From Setomelanomma holmii (lineage: Eukaryota > Ascomycota > Dothideomycetes > Pleosporales > Phaeosphaeriaceae), in assembly GCA_010015745.1 (NCBI GenBank), contig ML978331.1, positions 1-46,803 on the forward strand: a stretch of 46,803 bases of DNA, written 5' to 3'. A model generated the notes under the pieces. It was not told the origin of the DNA, ran no database searches, and saw only the letters and a program-made list of their open reading frames with translations. The translations under genes were made by a program, and so were the position numbers. Shown here one piece after another: positions 1-11,186 of this stretch. The stretch's first letter is position 1; each line of letters begins with the position of its first letter.

Positions 1-372
1 CTTCACTCCACACTCTGGCAAGTCTTACCCGCGCACTATGACAACATCAACAACCGCTGGACGCTCATCGCTCGTCTCTATCATGAAGCAAGTTCGGCAG
101 TCATGGCTACGGATCGAGCAGCTGGAGTCAATTCATTGAGAGCAGAATTAGAGATGTTGGAGAAGGACATTAGGGAGTGTCGCGCATTGGCAGCGAGCAT
201 TGAGCTTGAAGACATTGTGGGTCTATATGTTGTGGCTGGGCGGCAGCGTTGGAGGGCGGAGCAGATTGTCAAAGGCGACCTGGAAGACGTGGAAGCAGGC
301 TTGGCGCAAGTTGAAGGCAATATCAAAGAGATGAAGGCTGATATTGTGTACGGATTCAAGGTGAAGAGTTGA
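1..372 (+). CDS. Unknown protein, C-terminal part (5' end outside window)
   Basis: The frame is open from base 1 to a TGA ending at 372 and gives 123 residues, so the gene starts upstream of the window. A methionine at base 103 is internal, because the reading frame before it is also open and protein-like. The visible part is charged and helical, with leucine/glutamate-rich stretches (ELEMLEKDI, LEDVEAGLAQVEGNIKEM) that suggest a short coiled coil. I do not recognise a family. No signal peptide or membrane segment is visible in this part. Confidence 0.6.
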   Translation, partial: LHSTLWQVLPAHYDNINNRWTLIARLYHEASSAVMATDRAAGVNSLRAELEMLEKDIRECRALAASIELEDIVGLYVVAGRQRWRAEQIVKGDLEDVEAGLAQVEGNIKEMKADIVYGFKVKS

Positions 373-1305
373 GCGGAGGCTGCTGTATCAAAGAAAGCAT
401 GTACTTCTCGAGCAACAATCTAGGGCTTATACCTGCATAGCTCCGATCATAACCTTTTTTCGTATGGCTCAACCAAGCGTGGGATGCAGGACCAAGCCAA
501 AGACGACCGAGGGAAACAGCAAAAAAGTTGGTGAAAAGCAGTACGTGAAAGTATTATGGTCCGTTGTGATGGAGGTGTTGTTGAAGTGGGTATTGACTAC
601 GCAAAAAGAGAGTGACTCCCTGCGAATCTAGGATGATCGTCATGGGACGCGCCATGATCTATCTTCGCCTGTATGACATTATAACATCGTCGCGCATATA
701 ATAGAGCATTTGCATCGTGCTTCGATGGAGCGTACGGAGAATGACGATGTCACCAATCATGTCGATGTAGGCGTCGCTCCGAATCTGCTTACTTTTGGGG
801 ACCGCGTCGATCGCAGGTTGTGCTGACGCGCTCAGTCCATCACATCCAGTTTGCAAGCCGCGCTGACCAACATGAAGATCATCAGCAGCAGGCTGAAAGA
901 TCATTGAGATGTTCTTGTGGGTCTAGTGCGTGGTCGTGGTCGAGACTTTGGCAGTGAAGTGGTGTTAACGTGGGGCTGAAACGAGCCGGGGAAATGGCTG
1001 GGATATTGGTTGTTGTTGCTGAGGTGGCAACATTAGCCGACCGCGAAACCCTCCTTCCCAACGCGTGGTTATTCCACCGGCTTATCTGCGACCCGGTCTG
1101 CAGGTCGATAGTTTCGCGTGATTGATTGTCTCACGTGTGTGATATAGAAGAAGAATGAAGGACTGAGTTGATTGTATAGCTATGAATGAGGGAAGCTATA
1201 TATGTGTAGACTGAGAGAGCGTAGGGATAACCCTGCTAGCGCATAACAGATTGCGATCCGTCTTCGCCTGGAATCTGCATCCTCACTCCCTCACGAAACA
1301 TCACA
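373..1305. other. Intergenic region, P450 upstream region
   Basis: I see no convincing gene here. An 81-codon open frame on the minus strand (659-904) has no recognisable domain. The last 150 bases are likely the promoter and 5' leader of the P450 gene. Confidence 0.5.
1197..1204 (+). promoter_or_regulatory. TATA-like element upstream of the P450 gene
   Basis: The run TATATATG lies about 100 bases before the P450 start codon, a plausible distance for a fungal TATA element. It is supported only by sequence and position. Confidence 0.3.
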
Positions 1306-3079
1306 ATGAGCGACGAGACGAGCTCAGCGGTGTCGGTGCCCGCCATCGCAGGTGCTGTTTTCGCATACTGGCTTCTGTTCACTGCATATAATTTTCTCAC
1401 TGCGCCACAGCCGCCATCATCGATACCGTGGATTGGCTATGGCAAAGGCTGGATCGCTAGTCTGCGCAACTTCCTCGCATTGACCAAGAGCAAGGAATGG
1501 GTGCTAGCAGGTTACGAGAAGTACAGCAAGAGAGACAAGATCTTCGTCCTTCCAGCCACTCTAGGCATGTACGACGGCCCTAACACAACGTGCGTGTAAC
1601 ATCGGCATTGACATCATCTAGGCAGGCTGAAGTGATAATGCCACGCTCGCAGATGGGATGGATGTTCGATCAGCCTGACTCAGTTCTCAGCACTAGCGAG
1701 GCACATTATGAGTTTCTTCAGGGCGATTATTGCTTCGTTAAGCCAATCATTTTGCGCGACCCTTACCATGAACATGTCGTCCACAAGAACTTAGTGCGCA
1801 ATCTGAACTCAATCATCCCTGATCTGGAAGAAGAAGTCCCAGCATCAGTGCAAGCAACCTACGGCACGGATACAGAGGGTTGGAAGAAAGTTGAAGTGAT
1901 GGATTCCTTCATGAGGATGGTGCCGCGACTCACGAACCGCATGCTGGTAGGACCGAAACTCTGCGCTGAGAAGAAGTACCTAGACGCGGTGCTTAGCTTT
2001 ACGATGGACGTGATCCGGACCCAGACTTTCCTCTTTCCGATTCCTAAGGCGTTACACCTTATCGTAGGGAGTCTGATGAGTCTGACATCCAAGTACCATT
2101 GGTGGGTTTCGTCTCAATTCACACTGCCACTGATCAGGAAGCGTATACAAGAGATTGAGAAGAAAGATGCCGGAGATCTAGAGTATAAGAACTGGGAAGC
2201 GCCACATGATTTCGTTACCTGGTCATACCGAACTGCGCTGGCTGAAGGCCGACTCGATGAAGCAGATCCCGTTCGCATATCCGAACGCATCATGCCACTT
2301 AACTTTGCCGCAATCCACACCACTTCTCTTACAGCTTACGAGATCATGATCAATATTCTGCATGCAGATCCAAGCGTGATCGAGAGCTTGAGGAAAGAGG
2401 CGCATCGCGTATTGCAAGAGGAGGGTGGCTGGACGAAACAAGGCTTGAGCCGAATGCATCGCATGGACTCTGTCATTCGCGAGTCTCAGCGCGCATCTCC
2501 CATCGCATTGACTTTCAATCATAGGAAGGTGGTCGCTAAAGAGGGAATCGTGACACCAGAAGGTGTGCATGTCAAGCATGGCACACTGCTATCGTGTCCT
2601 TGGATGCCCATCGCAATCGATGAAGAGATTCACGATGGTGACGCCAAGTTTGACGCTTTCCGCTACTCGCGTGCAAGAGAAGAGTATGATGCGATGACGC
2701 CCGAGCAAAAGGAAAAGGCCAACACGCTCAAGCTGAAGCAGAGCGGACTGGTTACCACGAGCCATCAACATTTACCTTTTGGTCATGGACGACATGCTTG
2801 GTGAGTGCATTTTGATTCTACGACGCAATCTTTCGATACTAATAAGAACACAGCCCTGGCCGATTCTTCGTATCGCATGAGCTGAAGATGATCTTTGCTT
2901 ACCTCTTGTTGAACTATGACTTCAAGCCTTTGGAGAAGAAGCCTGACAAGTTCTGGGTCGTCAGATTTCCGGTACCCATGCCTGCGAACATTGAAGTCAG
3001 TATATCCCACGAAATGCATGATACAAGCCCTGACATCGCGTAGGTCAAGCGTCGTAAGACCGTATGGGGAGCGAAATGA
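1306..3079 (+). CDS. Cytochrome P450 monooxygenase
   Basis: Four exons (1306-1568, 1622-2800, 2854-2995, 3044-3079) joined by GT-AG introns of 53, 53 and 48 bases give 539 residues, a normal length for a fungal P450. An N-terminal hydrophobic segment (about residues 8-26) should anchor it in the ER membrane. The I-helix motif AAIHTTS starts at residue 317, the K-helix ESQR at 375, and the heme-binding loop FGHGRHACPG has its cysteine at residue 481; intron 2 splits that cysteine codon. The HTTS-type I-helix and ESQRASP are typical of fungal tailoring P450s related to ent-kaurene oxidase-like enzymes, but the substrate cannot be read from sequence. The dioxygenase gene 270 bases downstream on the same strand suggests a shared pathway. 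For intron 1, a donor at 1590 would leave only 32 bases, so the donor at 1569 was preferred. Confidence 0.9.
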
Positions 3080-3351
3080 TCGTAGATCTTAGCCCGGAAT
3101 GCATGACTACCATATTCTCTCAAAGTTTCGGATGTATGCGAACATATTGTATCATGAAATGCTCATATGACTAATTCTTATTGGCATATGTCCTGTCTAT
3201 CGTGAATGCGATCAAGAGTGGGACGAGCTACCCCGCATTGGGCTGCTCGGGTGTTGCATTCCGACATCGTCAAAGTTGCCTTATCTTTGGTCTTCACTAC
3301 CTTGCTGCTGAACACACTCACCCTCTTGCTACAGATACACTCATTCCTGTC

Positions 3352-4576
3352 ATGGCCACAGCGATAGCCAATTTGCCTCAGATCCCGGATCTTACAACGC
3401 GTGAGGAGGCTCACAAAGGCGCGGCAGCTTACTTGCAGTCTCGCCTCGCAGCGCAGAACGATGCAGCAGATGCCGCTTTCAGCATACCGGTCATCGATCT
3501 TGCTCCATCCTTCTCGGATGCGCTTGCCGACCGTCAAGCAGTGGCTGACCAAATTCGCAAGGCATGTCTCACCTCGGGATTTTTCTACGTTGTAAACCAT
3601 GGAGTCTTGGAAAGCACGAGAGATGGCATATTGAAACAAGCAGAACGCTTCTTTGCCAACTTGAGCCGTGAACAGAAGGAGAAGCTCCATATCAAGCATG
3701 GCAATTTGGGTCTTGGCTGGGAGCCTGCTGAATACACTTCCATCGCCGGCGACAAGGAAGAAAAGGAGGGATACAACTTTGCTTATGAAGCAGCCATGGA
3801 TCCGACAGGTGGAGATGGCTTATATCGCAACCTGGATGGTACACAATACAATGGCAACCGTTGGCCGAAGAAGGAAGACATGCCAGATTTCTATGACGAA
3901 ATCAAGAAGTACTATGGCGGGGTAAGTATTCATTGCGCCGATGTTGATAGTTGAGACTAGCTGACACGACCATAAGGTGCTCGATCTAGCTCGCCATCTA
4001 TTCAGACTGTTTGCACTTTCACTGGACTTATCGGAAACATACTTCGGCTCTATGACCACACATCCTGGTGGTATAGCACGACTGCTTTACTATCCACCAC
4101 CCAAGCACGCTCCATCTACTTCCCAATTGAAATTGTCTGAGGAACAGATAGGCCTCGGCGCGCACTCGGACTATGAGTGCTTCACTCTTTTGCTTACTTC
4201 GTCAACCCCAGGACTAGAGATCCTCAAGCCATCAGGCAAATGGCACATCGCAGAGCGAACACCCGACTCGTTTATCGTCAATGTTGGGGATTTCTTGATG
4301 CGATGGACGAATGGGCTGTACAAGTCGACTGTACATCGAGTTGTTAACAGAAGCACAGAAGCGAGGTACAGTGTGCCATTCTTCTTCTCGGTCAATTACG
4401 ACACTGTTGTGGAGACGCTGCCGACGTGCATCAAAGAAGGGGAAGTGAGCAAATGGAAGCCAATCAGGGCTGGAGAGTATATCCTCGAGAGGTTGAATGC
4501 GACTACGAAGGATGGGTACGGATTTAAGGCTAACAGTGATGTACATGTAAAAGAGGAGGCAGCGAGTACAGCTTGA
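3352..4576 (+). CDS. 2-oxoglutarate/Fe(II)-dependent dioxygenase (isopenicillin N synthase-like)
   Basis: Two exons (3352-3921, 3977-4576) with a 55-base GTAAGT...AAG intron give 389 residues. The N-terminal DIOX_N part (about residues 45-165) has IPVIDLAPSF and GFFYVVNHGV. The C-terminal 2OG-Fe(II) oxygenase domain carries the iron ligands H253 and D255 (GAHSDYECF) and H310 (STVHRVVN), and the 2-oxoglutarate-binding R320-x-S322 (RYSVPFF). All catalytic residues are present, so the enzyme should be active, hydroxylating or desaturating an unknown small molecule. It is soluble, with no signal peptide. The open frame extends upstream to 3181, but the methionine at 3352 fits the family start better. 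It lies downstream of the P450 on the same strand, a common tailoring pair in fungal secondary metabolism. Confidence 0.9.
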
Positions 4577-5346
4577 CAATAAATGGGAGACGGGGTTGAC
4601 CCTGACAAATTGTTGGAAAGCTGTGCCGCAACCAGGATACAGCCTTGAGACATGCATGGCCTGTATTTAGTCCCCGCAATCTCAGCGCTTATGATCGTGC
4701 GTCGCTTCGCGCTTATCCCGTGAGCGACGGTTTTGTTCCTACAAATCGTGCGTGGTATCAATCTTGCCTTTGCAGGTATTAGCTCAGGAGCCGCTTCACC
4801 AGCCTAAGCGCCCAACACAAATAGCTAGCTCCAATCCTATCACCAAGTATAGCAACAACGTCCACCTTATAGTGTGCATCATCCCTCTCTATCGACGAGA
4901 AACGGTTTTCGATCTCCAGAATTCGGGTTCTCATCGTGCTTGCTGCTGCCCTTATGGATCATTCTGCGTGGCGTGGCAGGAGCATAAATAGTGCCAACAT
5001 GTCGCTCTGTCATTGCCCGCACACAAACAGCATACACTATCGACTACATCGCCACACCTTTGAACATTTCGCCTAAAGTCTCTGTCCCATTTCTTCCGAT
5101 TCCTTTCATCATACCATTCCTCCCGAGCCTCTCGTAGAAAATGGCTCCCCACTCAATCCAAGGTTGTCGCATCGCGCCCCGAGTCCTCCCATCGTGTCCC
5201 GAAACGTGAACAAAATTTGTCGTCCAGGACCACTCCTCGTGATCTGAGCGCCCTCTTAGCTGAAACAGCTGCTTACCATCACGAAGACACGCGCGAGAGT
5301 CACGGACACGCCGTCGGCGTGATGATTCAATCAGGAGCGCTAACCT
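4577..5346. other. Intergenic region before the HET remnant
   Basis: No supported gene. A good start context at 5141 opens only a 22-codon frame. A different frame, open through about 5375, ends with ALTYAR, faintly like the ALSYxWG start of a HET domain, so this stretch may hold decayed 5' sequence of the HET gene. That is weak. Confidence 0.35.
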
Positions 5347-6852
5347 ATGCCAGAGCGACCTTCGATAGTCAGTAATAACGCGAAGAAAACGTTGAAGCTC
5401 CGAGAGAATGTAGCAGAAATGCTTGAATGTCTACAGCAAGCCACATCGATTCGACGTCTTTGGATCGACGCTATCTGCATAAATCAAAAGGATGATCGAG
5501 AGAAGAGCTTCCAGGTGCAGCAAATGGGTAACATTTATGCCGGAGCGACCCAAGTGATCATTTATATCGAGCCGCAGCACCAGAACCATAACCTTTTCTT
5601 CGACATCTTCGACTCTGAAGAAGGATACGAAGAAATTAAGAGTGCGGAAGCCGAGTACACTCGCAAGCGGTTGGTAGTTTTTATGAATCTTTATGACGAA
5701 TGTGTTGCGTTCATGCGATCGCCATGGTTCTATCGACGCTGGGTGATTCAGGAGGTTGCTCATGGCCACTATTGGGTACTTCTATACGGCCCTCATTCAA
5801 CCAATTTCTTCGCATTCGTGCGCCGGATCCACAAATACTTGTTCTACCATGACGGCGACTCTGATCGACTCCCCGCGCTGGTCAGGGATACTCTGGCCCG
5901 CAGCACGGCATTGCCCTTAATTCTGCCTGAAAGTTCGACCGAATATCATCGAAGACACACCATGACAGAGTTGCTGATCAGGTATAACAACAAAAGATAC
6001 TCCGATGATCGCGACCGCCTATATGCACTGAATAGCTTGGCTTCAGATCCTGTCATTATCGACTACTCGCAATCAGCCTCGGAACTTTACAAGACTTTCG
6101 CCTCGAGTGAAGTTAAACGTGACCCAGGATTTCTCCTTAGCTGCGCAGGGTCGTTCCGGCAGTCGAACACGGATTCGCCTTCCTGGGTACCTGATTGGGC
6201 TGCCGCGATCGTCTACCATCCAATGTTTTACTCTCGCGCCACCGACACCAGTTCGTTCGGGGAAACAACACACGTCACCCTTGAAGCTGATACTTTGTAT
6301 GTGAAAGCGTATCACGCCGACACAATTGCGGCAAAATTTGACTTTGAAAACGGAGACTGGTTCCGTAGACCAAATCTAGTGCGTGGAAATCTTCGCAATG
6401 CGGTCCAGGAATGGCATAAAACCTTTGCCGAACATGTACCACTGGGACTAATGAACCACGACGGGATTAGTACGACTTTCAGTGAGGCAGTATCAGGTGG
6501 CCGTTGGAAGTGAACACAGTACGACATGTTCGCTGGCGATTCAAGCATATCCGACAGTGCCTTCTCCGAGATCGTCACGGAGATGGTCGGTCGCACCGGC
6601 TTCTTCAACGATGCCGGTGAGTTTGGCATCTGTTCAAAAACCACGCAAGAGAGCGATGTGCTCATGCGTATCCCGGACTACGAATATGTCATCGTTCTTG
6701 GTCCAAGGAAAATGGTCGTCTCGAGCTTCGATATTCAAGGCAGAAGAGATGTAGTTGTTGCGGAAGGTACTGACTGTAGTTGCCAGCTGTTATCTTATTC
6801 AGTTGAGACAAAGACAACAAGCAAGAGAAGAGCGCGGTCTTCAAGTCTTTGA
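5347..6852 (+). pseudogene. HET-domain (heterokaryon incompatibility) gene, broken
   Basis: The translation has the central HET motifs LWIDAICINQKD, QVQQMGNIYAGA and FYRRWVIQEVA, which define the fungal heterokaryon-incompatibility domain. Three things argue for decay. The usual first block of the domain (SYxWG) is absent and a TAA sits two codons before the first methionine at 5347. A TGA at 6511-6513 interrupts the gene. The same frame then continues from 6526 to 6852 with the C-terminal block expected of these proteins (RTGFFNDAGEFGI). A GTATCA...CAG stretch of 30 bases could span the stop as an in-frame intron, but that is shorter than any other intron here. HET proteins trigger cell death on fusion of unlike hyphae, and broken copies are common. 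Confidence 0.75.
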
Positions 6853-7022
6853 GATTGTATAGGTACGCATGAGTGTTAGACATGTACTACGGACCTAGCG
6901 AACCGCTTTTCGGGAGAAGATCGATGAAAAACTGGGTATGCCAGCATTGAAGACCTTTGCATCATCAAAAGAGCTTTCATCGAGCGCGCCAGGTCATCCG
7001 GTGCTAAGAACAAGATGGCGCT

Positions 7023-8283
7023 TCATGCAGCAAATTCGATGGGAATGCGAAAACCGCCGGTTCCCTTCGAGGTCGAAGTAGAATTAACAACGTATCGCAC
7101 GTGGTCGCCGGGATCTGTTCCACCAACGAACACGACTTGTACGGCGGCAAATCTACATTAAGCATCAGTATCCAATCTTTCCTTCGTAAAGCAAACTTAC
7201 GATGCTGTGGCCGTGAATATTTCGATTGGTCTGGCATTGGTGAACACGGCAAGCACGAGCGAGAACGTTGCGGAGAATGCAATAATGGCTCCCAGTCTAG
7301 CCGTAAGCTCGTCGATGTAATAAAGACTGAGGACAGCAATTGAGGGAAGAAGTGTGGAGAAGCACACGGTGATGATTCTTGCCATCCGCGTGAAGCTCGA
7401 TGCACCGTAGCTGACTATTCGAGTACCCTCTTGGCCTGCGATAGGTTTCTGCGGCGTGTCAAGCGTCAGTGCATTGCGTGGGCACGTCTAGTGTAACGAG
7501 AAGTACCTTCCAAGGATGTAAGAAGATCCAGTAGAGCCACGGTACGACCTTCTCCTCGACCCAACGTGTAAACGTGTCATTGGTTGCCCGATTCGAAATG
7601 GCGACTAAGTCATCGAGATGACTGGGTAGCCACGGCTGAGCTTCTGCGCCTTGCAGAAAGCCTTTCCCGCCTTCTTGGTTGAGTATCCAGTGCTGCACGA
7701 TCTCTCGATCGTATTCGCGAGCTTTACTCAGCCGTGCCAGCTTAGCCTGCTCTCGTAATGCCTGATCTGGGTACTCGTCAGAGACATCGTTGACTTGTCT
7801 TGGGCCTCTTTGCTCACTGTACTCCTTGAGCTTCTCTCTCGCTTCCAGAATGAGGTTCCACTGCGGATTGTGAGGTTGGCTCTTCAACTCTGCGACGCTT
7901 CGGGCAAATTTGACCCGGCCTGCGTCGACGCAATTCTCATCCAAGTACGATATAGCTTTCAGATCTTGTTCGAAAAGTGTGAGTTCGGCTTGCATGGATA
8001 GCAGGTTGAGTGTATTGAGTTTGGAGAATCGTTTGAAGACGCCCATTCCCGTATCGAGGTGGGGACCTATAAAATTTGCTAGGCCTCTGTATCCATCTTG
8101 TATATCTGGAAACGTGGTCATCATCATGCCTTCGAGAGCTCCGTACAGGCTGATTCTGCTGGCCATGTGGAAATAGAAAGAACGATGATGGAAGATACTG
8201 TATGTCAGTCTCTTCGACTCAGCCTGATGCAGCTCTGCTAAGACTCCACATTCAGCTGCGGCAAGGTACCCCGCACGGCTCAC
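7023..8283 (-). CDS. DUF6594 family membrane protein
   Basis: Three minus-strand exons (8283-7507, 7448-7201, 7152-7023) with introns of 58 and 48 bases give 384 residues. The N-terminal half has the family signature GYRGLANFIG, FKRFSKLNTLNLLSMQAEL, followed by a long charged helical region that may form a coiled coil. The C-terminal third has hydrophobic helices (FSTLLPSIAVLSLYYI, AIIAFSATFSLVLAVF, FAAVQVVFVGG), the usual membrane end of DUF6594. The second intron falls between the second and third helices. The family is large in ascomycetes and has no established biochemical role. The start is uncertain: methionine 40 (8166) or one of those just after it may be the real start, since the family block begins near residue 60. 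Confidence 0.82.
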
Positions 8284-8397
8284 AAGGCTGCATGGGAACT
8301 GTTACGGTGATTCCATAAAACCTGCAACAGTCTCTGACGCTCACCACAAAGCAACGGTATCAGAAGCATCCGCGAAAGAGCACATCAACTGATAGCC

Positions 8398-9261
8398 ATG
8401 TTGGGTCCTTCCACCACTGTTCAACCGCTGCTATCAATCCCTAGCAATTGGGAATTGTACCGTTCACAATGTCATCCCCAAGAAGCTGAGTGGGGACGCG
8501 AGCCTTGGTATACAACGTTACGGAATGGTAATTTGGATCCTTACTACGAGCGTTACTACCCACCATTCCAGAACCGCTCGTGTCATACGTCGAAGGATGA
8601 GTTGAATGAGACTGGCCTGGTGCGTGGTGTACATGGCAATCCTTTCGGTAAGTTGGCCAGCTGTGAGTTAAAGCAATTGCTCAGAGGTACCTTAGGGAAT
8701 CGTAACAAGGAGAAGGCAAGACAAGGTGCTGCAGACAAACTCGCTCAGGAGCAACAAGCAGGGGCTGAGCAAGAAAAACAACGACAGTTCTACGATCAGT
8801 ACTACAGCAGTACGGCCCAAACTAGTCAGATACCTCAGCTGCAGAGCACAGCTGCAGCACCGGCACAGCCAACGGCATGGAGCTCTTACCAGCGAAGTTA
8901 TGGTCAAGCAAGTCAATCAGTCCAACAGCAAAACACGGCTGTGGTACCGTCACGGTCAACCACATGGAGCCCTTACCAGCGGAGTGACAATCAGGCAACT
9001 CAGTCAGCCCAACAGCAGAACGCAGCTGCAGCACGGTCACGATCACGGTCACGGTCACGGTTGCCGGCATGGAGCTCTGCCCAGCGGAGTGATAGCCAAA
9101 CACGACATTCTAACCCACAACATGACACAGCTGCAGCACCGTCCCAGGCAACAGAATATAGCTCTTGGATCTGGAGTATCGAATACAGTAGACATTACTG
9201 CACTCGACACGACGTGGATGGCAAGTGTTACGTGCCACTATACAAACAAGGCCACATCTAA
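8398..9261 (+). CDS. Hypothetical low-complexity Q/S/R-rich protein with internal repeats
   Basis: A single open frame of 287 residues diverges from the DUF6594 gene, 114 bases away. The first 100 residues are ordinary in composition (tryptophan, tyrosine, cysteine). Residues about 100-125 are lysine/glutamine-rich. From residue 152 there are tandem repeats with the core WSSYQRS followed by a QQQN stretch, and one repeat carries an arginine-serine run. The C-terminus (SSWIWSIEYSRHYC) resumes a more structured composition. No family is recognised. The annotated stop may not be the original end, because the following 480 bases also read as protein-like in other frames. Confidence 0.55.
   Translation: MLGPSTTVQPLLSIPSNWELYRSQCHPQEAEWGREPWYTTLRNGNLDPYYERYYPPFQNRSCHTSKDELNETGLVRGVHGNPFGKLASCELKQLLRGTLGNRNKEKARQGAADKLAQEQQAGAEQEKQRQFYDQYYSSTAQTSQIPQLQSTAAAPAQPTAWSSYQRSYGQASQSVQQQNTAVVPSRSTTWSPYQRSDNQATQSAQQQNAAAARSRSRSRSRLPAWSSAQRSDSQTRHSNPQHDTAAAPSQATEYSSWIWSIEYSRHYCTRHDVDGKCYVPLYKQGHI
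8851..9171 (+). repeat. Tandem repeats of 87, 87 and 105 bases plus a partial copy
   Basis: Copies start at 8851, 8938, 9025 and 9130, each opening with GCTGCAGCAC or a close variant. The first two are 87 bases. The third is 105 bases, longer by exactly three hexamers because of a run of GGTCAC-type hexamers that encodes alternating Arg-Ser (about 9033-9061). The fourth copy is cut short. All copies keep the reading frame. Confidence 0.85.
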
Positions 9262-9740
9262 TGAGCCTAGGGAAGCTCGAATACCACTGGGCACCGAAGA
9301 CAAAGCCTGAAGCAACGAGCGCAACGCAGACCTCCACAAAGGGAGCTCCGGCACCTGAGAGTGCCCCAACGTCGTCTGGACTCTCCCTCGGAGTGGATAC
9401 AACGTCACCGACCGATGGCGGGACTCATATATCCTCAACGGCGCAGCAAAAAGGTGCGGGAGCGGGAGCCAACGTCGAAACTCAGGAATCAAGCACGGGG
9501 TACGGCATCGCGAGGTCTTTCGGTTGGGAGATCAAAGCCAATTGCACAAACATCGACCATTAACGTGTCTGCAGGTAGCTCTAGCCAATCGAGTAGCTGA
9601 TCTCCCAATCCCTTGCGGAAGCGAAAAGCTATGCTAGACCGGCTAAAAGAAGTTAAAAAGACACCTGAGTACCTGCTGTTGCGGGAAAATTATGGTGTCA
9701 TGATGCGATCACTCTCAAGGCACCCGATAACGTGGGCATA
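9262..9740 (+). other. Protein-like tail of the repeat gene, frame-shifted and interrupted
   Basis: After the TAA at 9259-9261, two frames look coding. From about 9240 to 9563 one frame gives a P/T/S/G-rich sequence. From 9271 the original frame is open to a TGA at 9598-9600, then continues to a TAA ending at 9741 with the well-formed stretch RKRKAMLDRLKEVKKTPEYL. I could not find one clean set of introns that joins these parts. It is either an unresolved 3' exon structure or a degraded end. Confidence 0.4.
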
Positions 9741-10173
9741 AGGACGCGACAAGCATGGACGGAGATGGTGGGTCATATAGTGACACACAGAGTAGAGTTA
9801 GTGATATACTTCCTTTTTGTTAATGACCTCGTTTGTGCTGAGGAAGTGGTATCATAGCATGTTCCAAAGGCAGACGCTGTTGATACGAATGTCAAGTCAC
9901 ACGCGGTAGTCGTATGGAGGCCCAAATGCTCGCATCCAACCAATCTTGATCATGTTCCATCAGCTATTGCAGCAAGCATGCTCCGCTCAAAGACCACTGT
10001 GGTCGACCCCGACAGCCACTGTAGCAGCCCAGTATAGACCACCAGTCTTGGCCATGTCTCGTATAGCAGCTCTCTCTTGACACGTCCTCCTCCTAAAAAC
10101 CCATGGCTTCTTCATCTTATCTGTCTCAGGCTCCAATACCTCCCCCATCATTTCCTGCACCTTCATCACTCCG
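9741..10173. other. Intergenic region, convergent gene ends
   Basis: I see no gene in this stretch between two genes pointing toward each other. A 70-codon minus-strand frame at 9987-10199 overlaps the next gene and has no recognisable feature. Confidence 0.5.
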
Positions 10174-11186
10174 CTAGAACGGACCACTGCCACCACCACC
10201 GAACCTCATACACCCAGGCGTGAAAACATTCGCCTCCGGATCCAAATCCAGATCCGAATCCAAATCTTTCTCCTTCTCTTCCATAAACTCCTCTGTATCT
10301 TCAAACGCGCCAGTATCATTTCCCGTGCCTTTCCCTCCCATAGCCGCAGTCGCCTTTGCCGTCCTCTTCCTCCCATCCTTTCCACCCCTCTTCCCTCTCC
10401 TCGTCGGCCCCTTTCCACCCTTAACCCTCCCAACCCTACCACCAGCGGGTTCCGGCGCAGTATTCAGCACCTCTGCCTCAGGCGTCGGTGATCCATCGCT
10501 CGCGACCCATCCGCCGACGACATTATGTAGCCGCCTGGAGTTGGTGATGTCGAACAAGTTCTCACCTGGACCGAGAGGGCGATACGATGCTGCGAAGCCT
10601 GGTGTATGCTGGAGTGTCCGTTGCGATTGGCGTACCGCAGCGGCTTCTAATTCGTTTTGCGCAATCGTGTCACGCGCGGTTTGGAAGCCGCCTATTTCTT
10701 CGGATGTGAGGGAGGAAAAAGGATTCTGACTTTGGGCTTGCGCGGTGGTGTTTGCGTAGTCTGGCGGCGTGAACAGTTTTGCTTTCGTGAGGGTCTGGTG
10801 GTCTTGAGGAGCCATGGTGTGGGCGTTCGCTTGGCGAGGAGGATATGGAGGCGCCGTGGTGTTGTGTGCGGTGCCGCTGGTAGCTGATTTACTGTGAGTG
10901 TGTAGACTGGGTAAGGTGAGGTAGGTAAAATTGCCGTGGGCAGCTACGATACCGTCATGTTCGTTGTTGGCATCGTCCCATTCTTCCTTCTCAAGCTCCG
11001 CTGCTAAGCCAGCAGAAGCCGCGTCAGGGACAGTCGCTCCAGCCATATCTATAGAATGGAATAGGTCTTGCGGGTGGACGTTGCGCTGCTGCTGGTGATC
11101 ATGTGGTCCTGTTGTTTGTCAGTTTCGCTCAATTGAGCAATTGAGCTTGGGTCCGTGAGTGCTGGTCGGGTTTGGTTACCTGTCAT
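10174..11186 (-). CDS. Unknown low-complexity protein
   Basis: A main exon (11108-10174) preceded by a 7-base first exon (11186-11180, reading ATGACAG) and a 71-base GTAACC...CAG intron give 313 residues; the frame is kept across the junction. Without that splice the first methionine is at 11046 (290 residues). The protein has an acidic N-terminal stretch (LEKEEWDDANNEHDG), a central part around TSEEIGGFQTARDTIAQNELEAA, a Gly/Lys/Arg-rich basic stretch near residue 230 and an acidic Asp/Leu/Glu run near the end. The alternation of basic and acidic stretches suggests a nuclear or nucleic-acid-associated protein, but this is inference. No family recognised. Confidence 0.6.

Noticed and set aside
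659..904. 81-codon minus-strand frame upstream of the P450
   Set aside because: No domain, no neighbouring exon that fits; probably chance.
9033..9061. CRISPR-like or satellite array
   Set aside because: The hexamers encode Arg-Ser in frame and there are no spacers; it is a coding microsatellite.
10220..10729. Plus-strand frame of 169 codons rich in Phe, Pro and Ser
   Set aside because: Antisense shadow of the Lys/Gly-rich and acidic stretches of the minus-strand gene.
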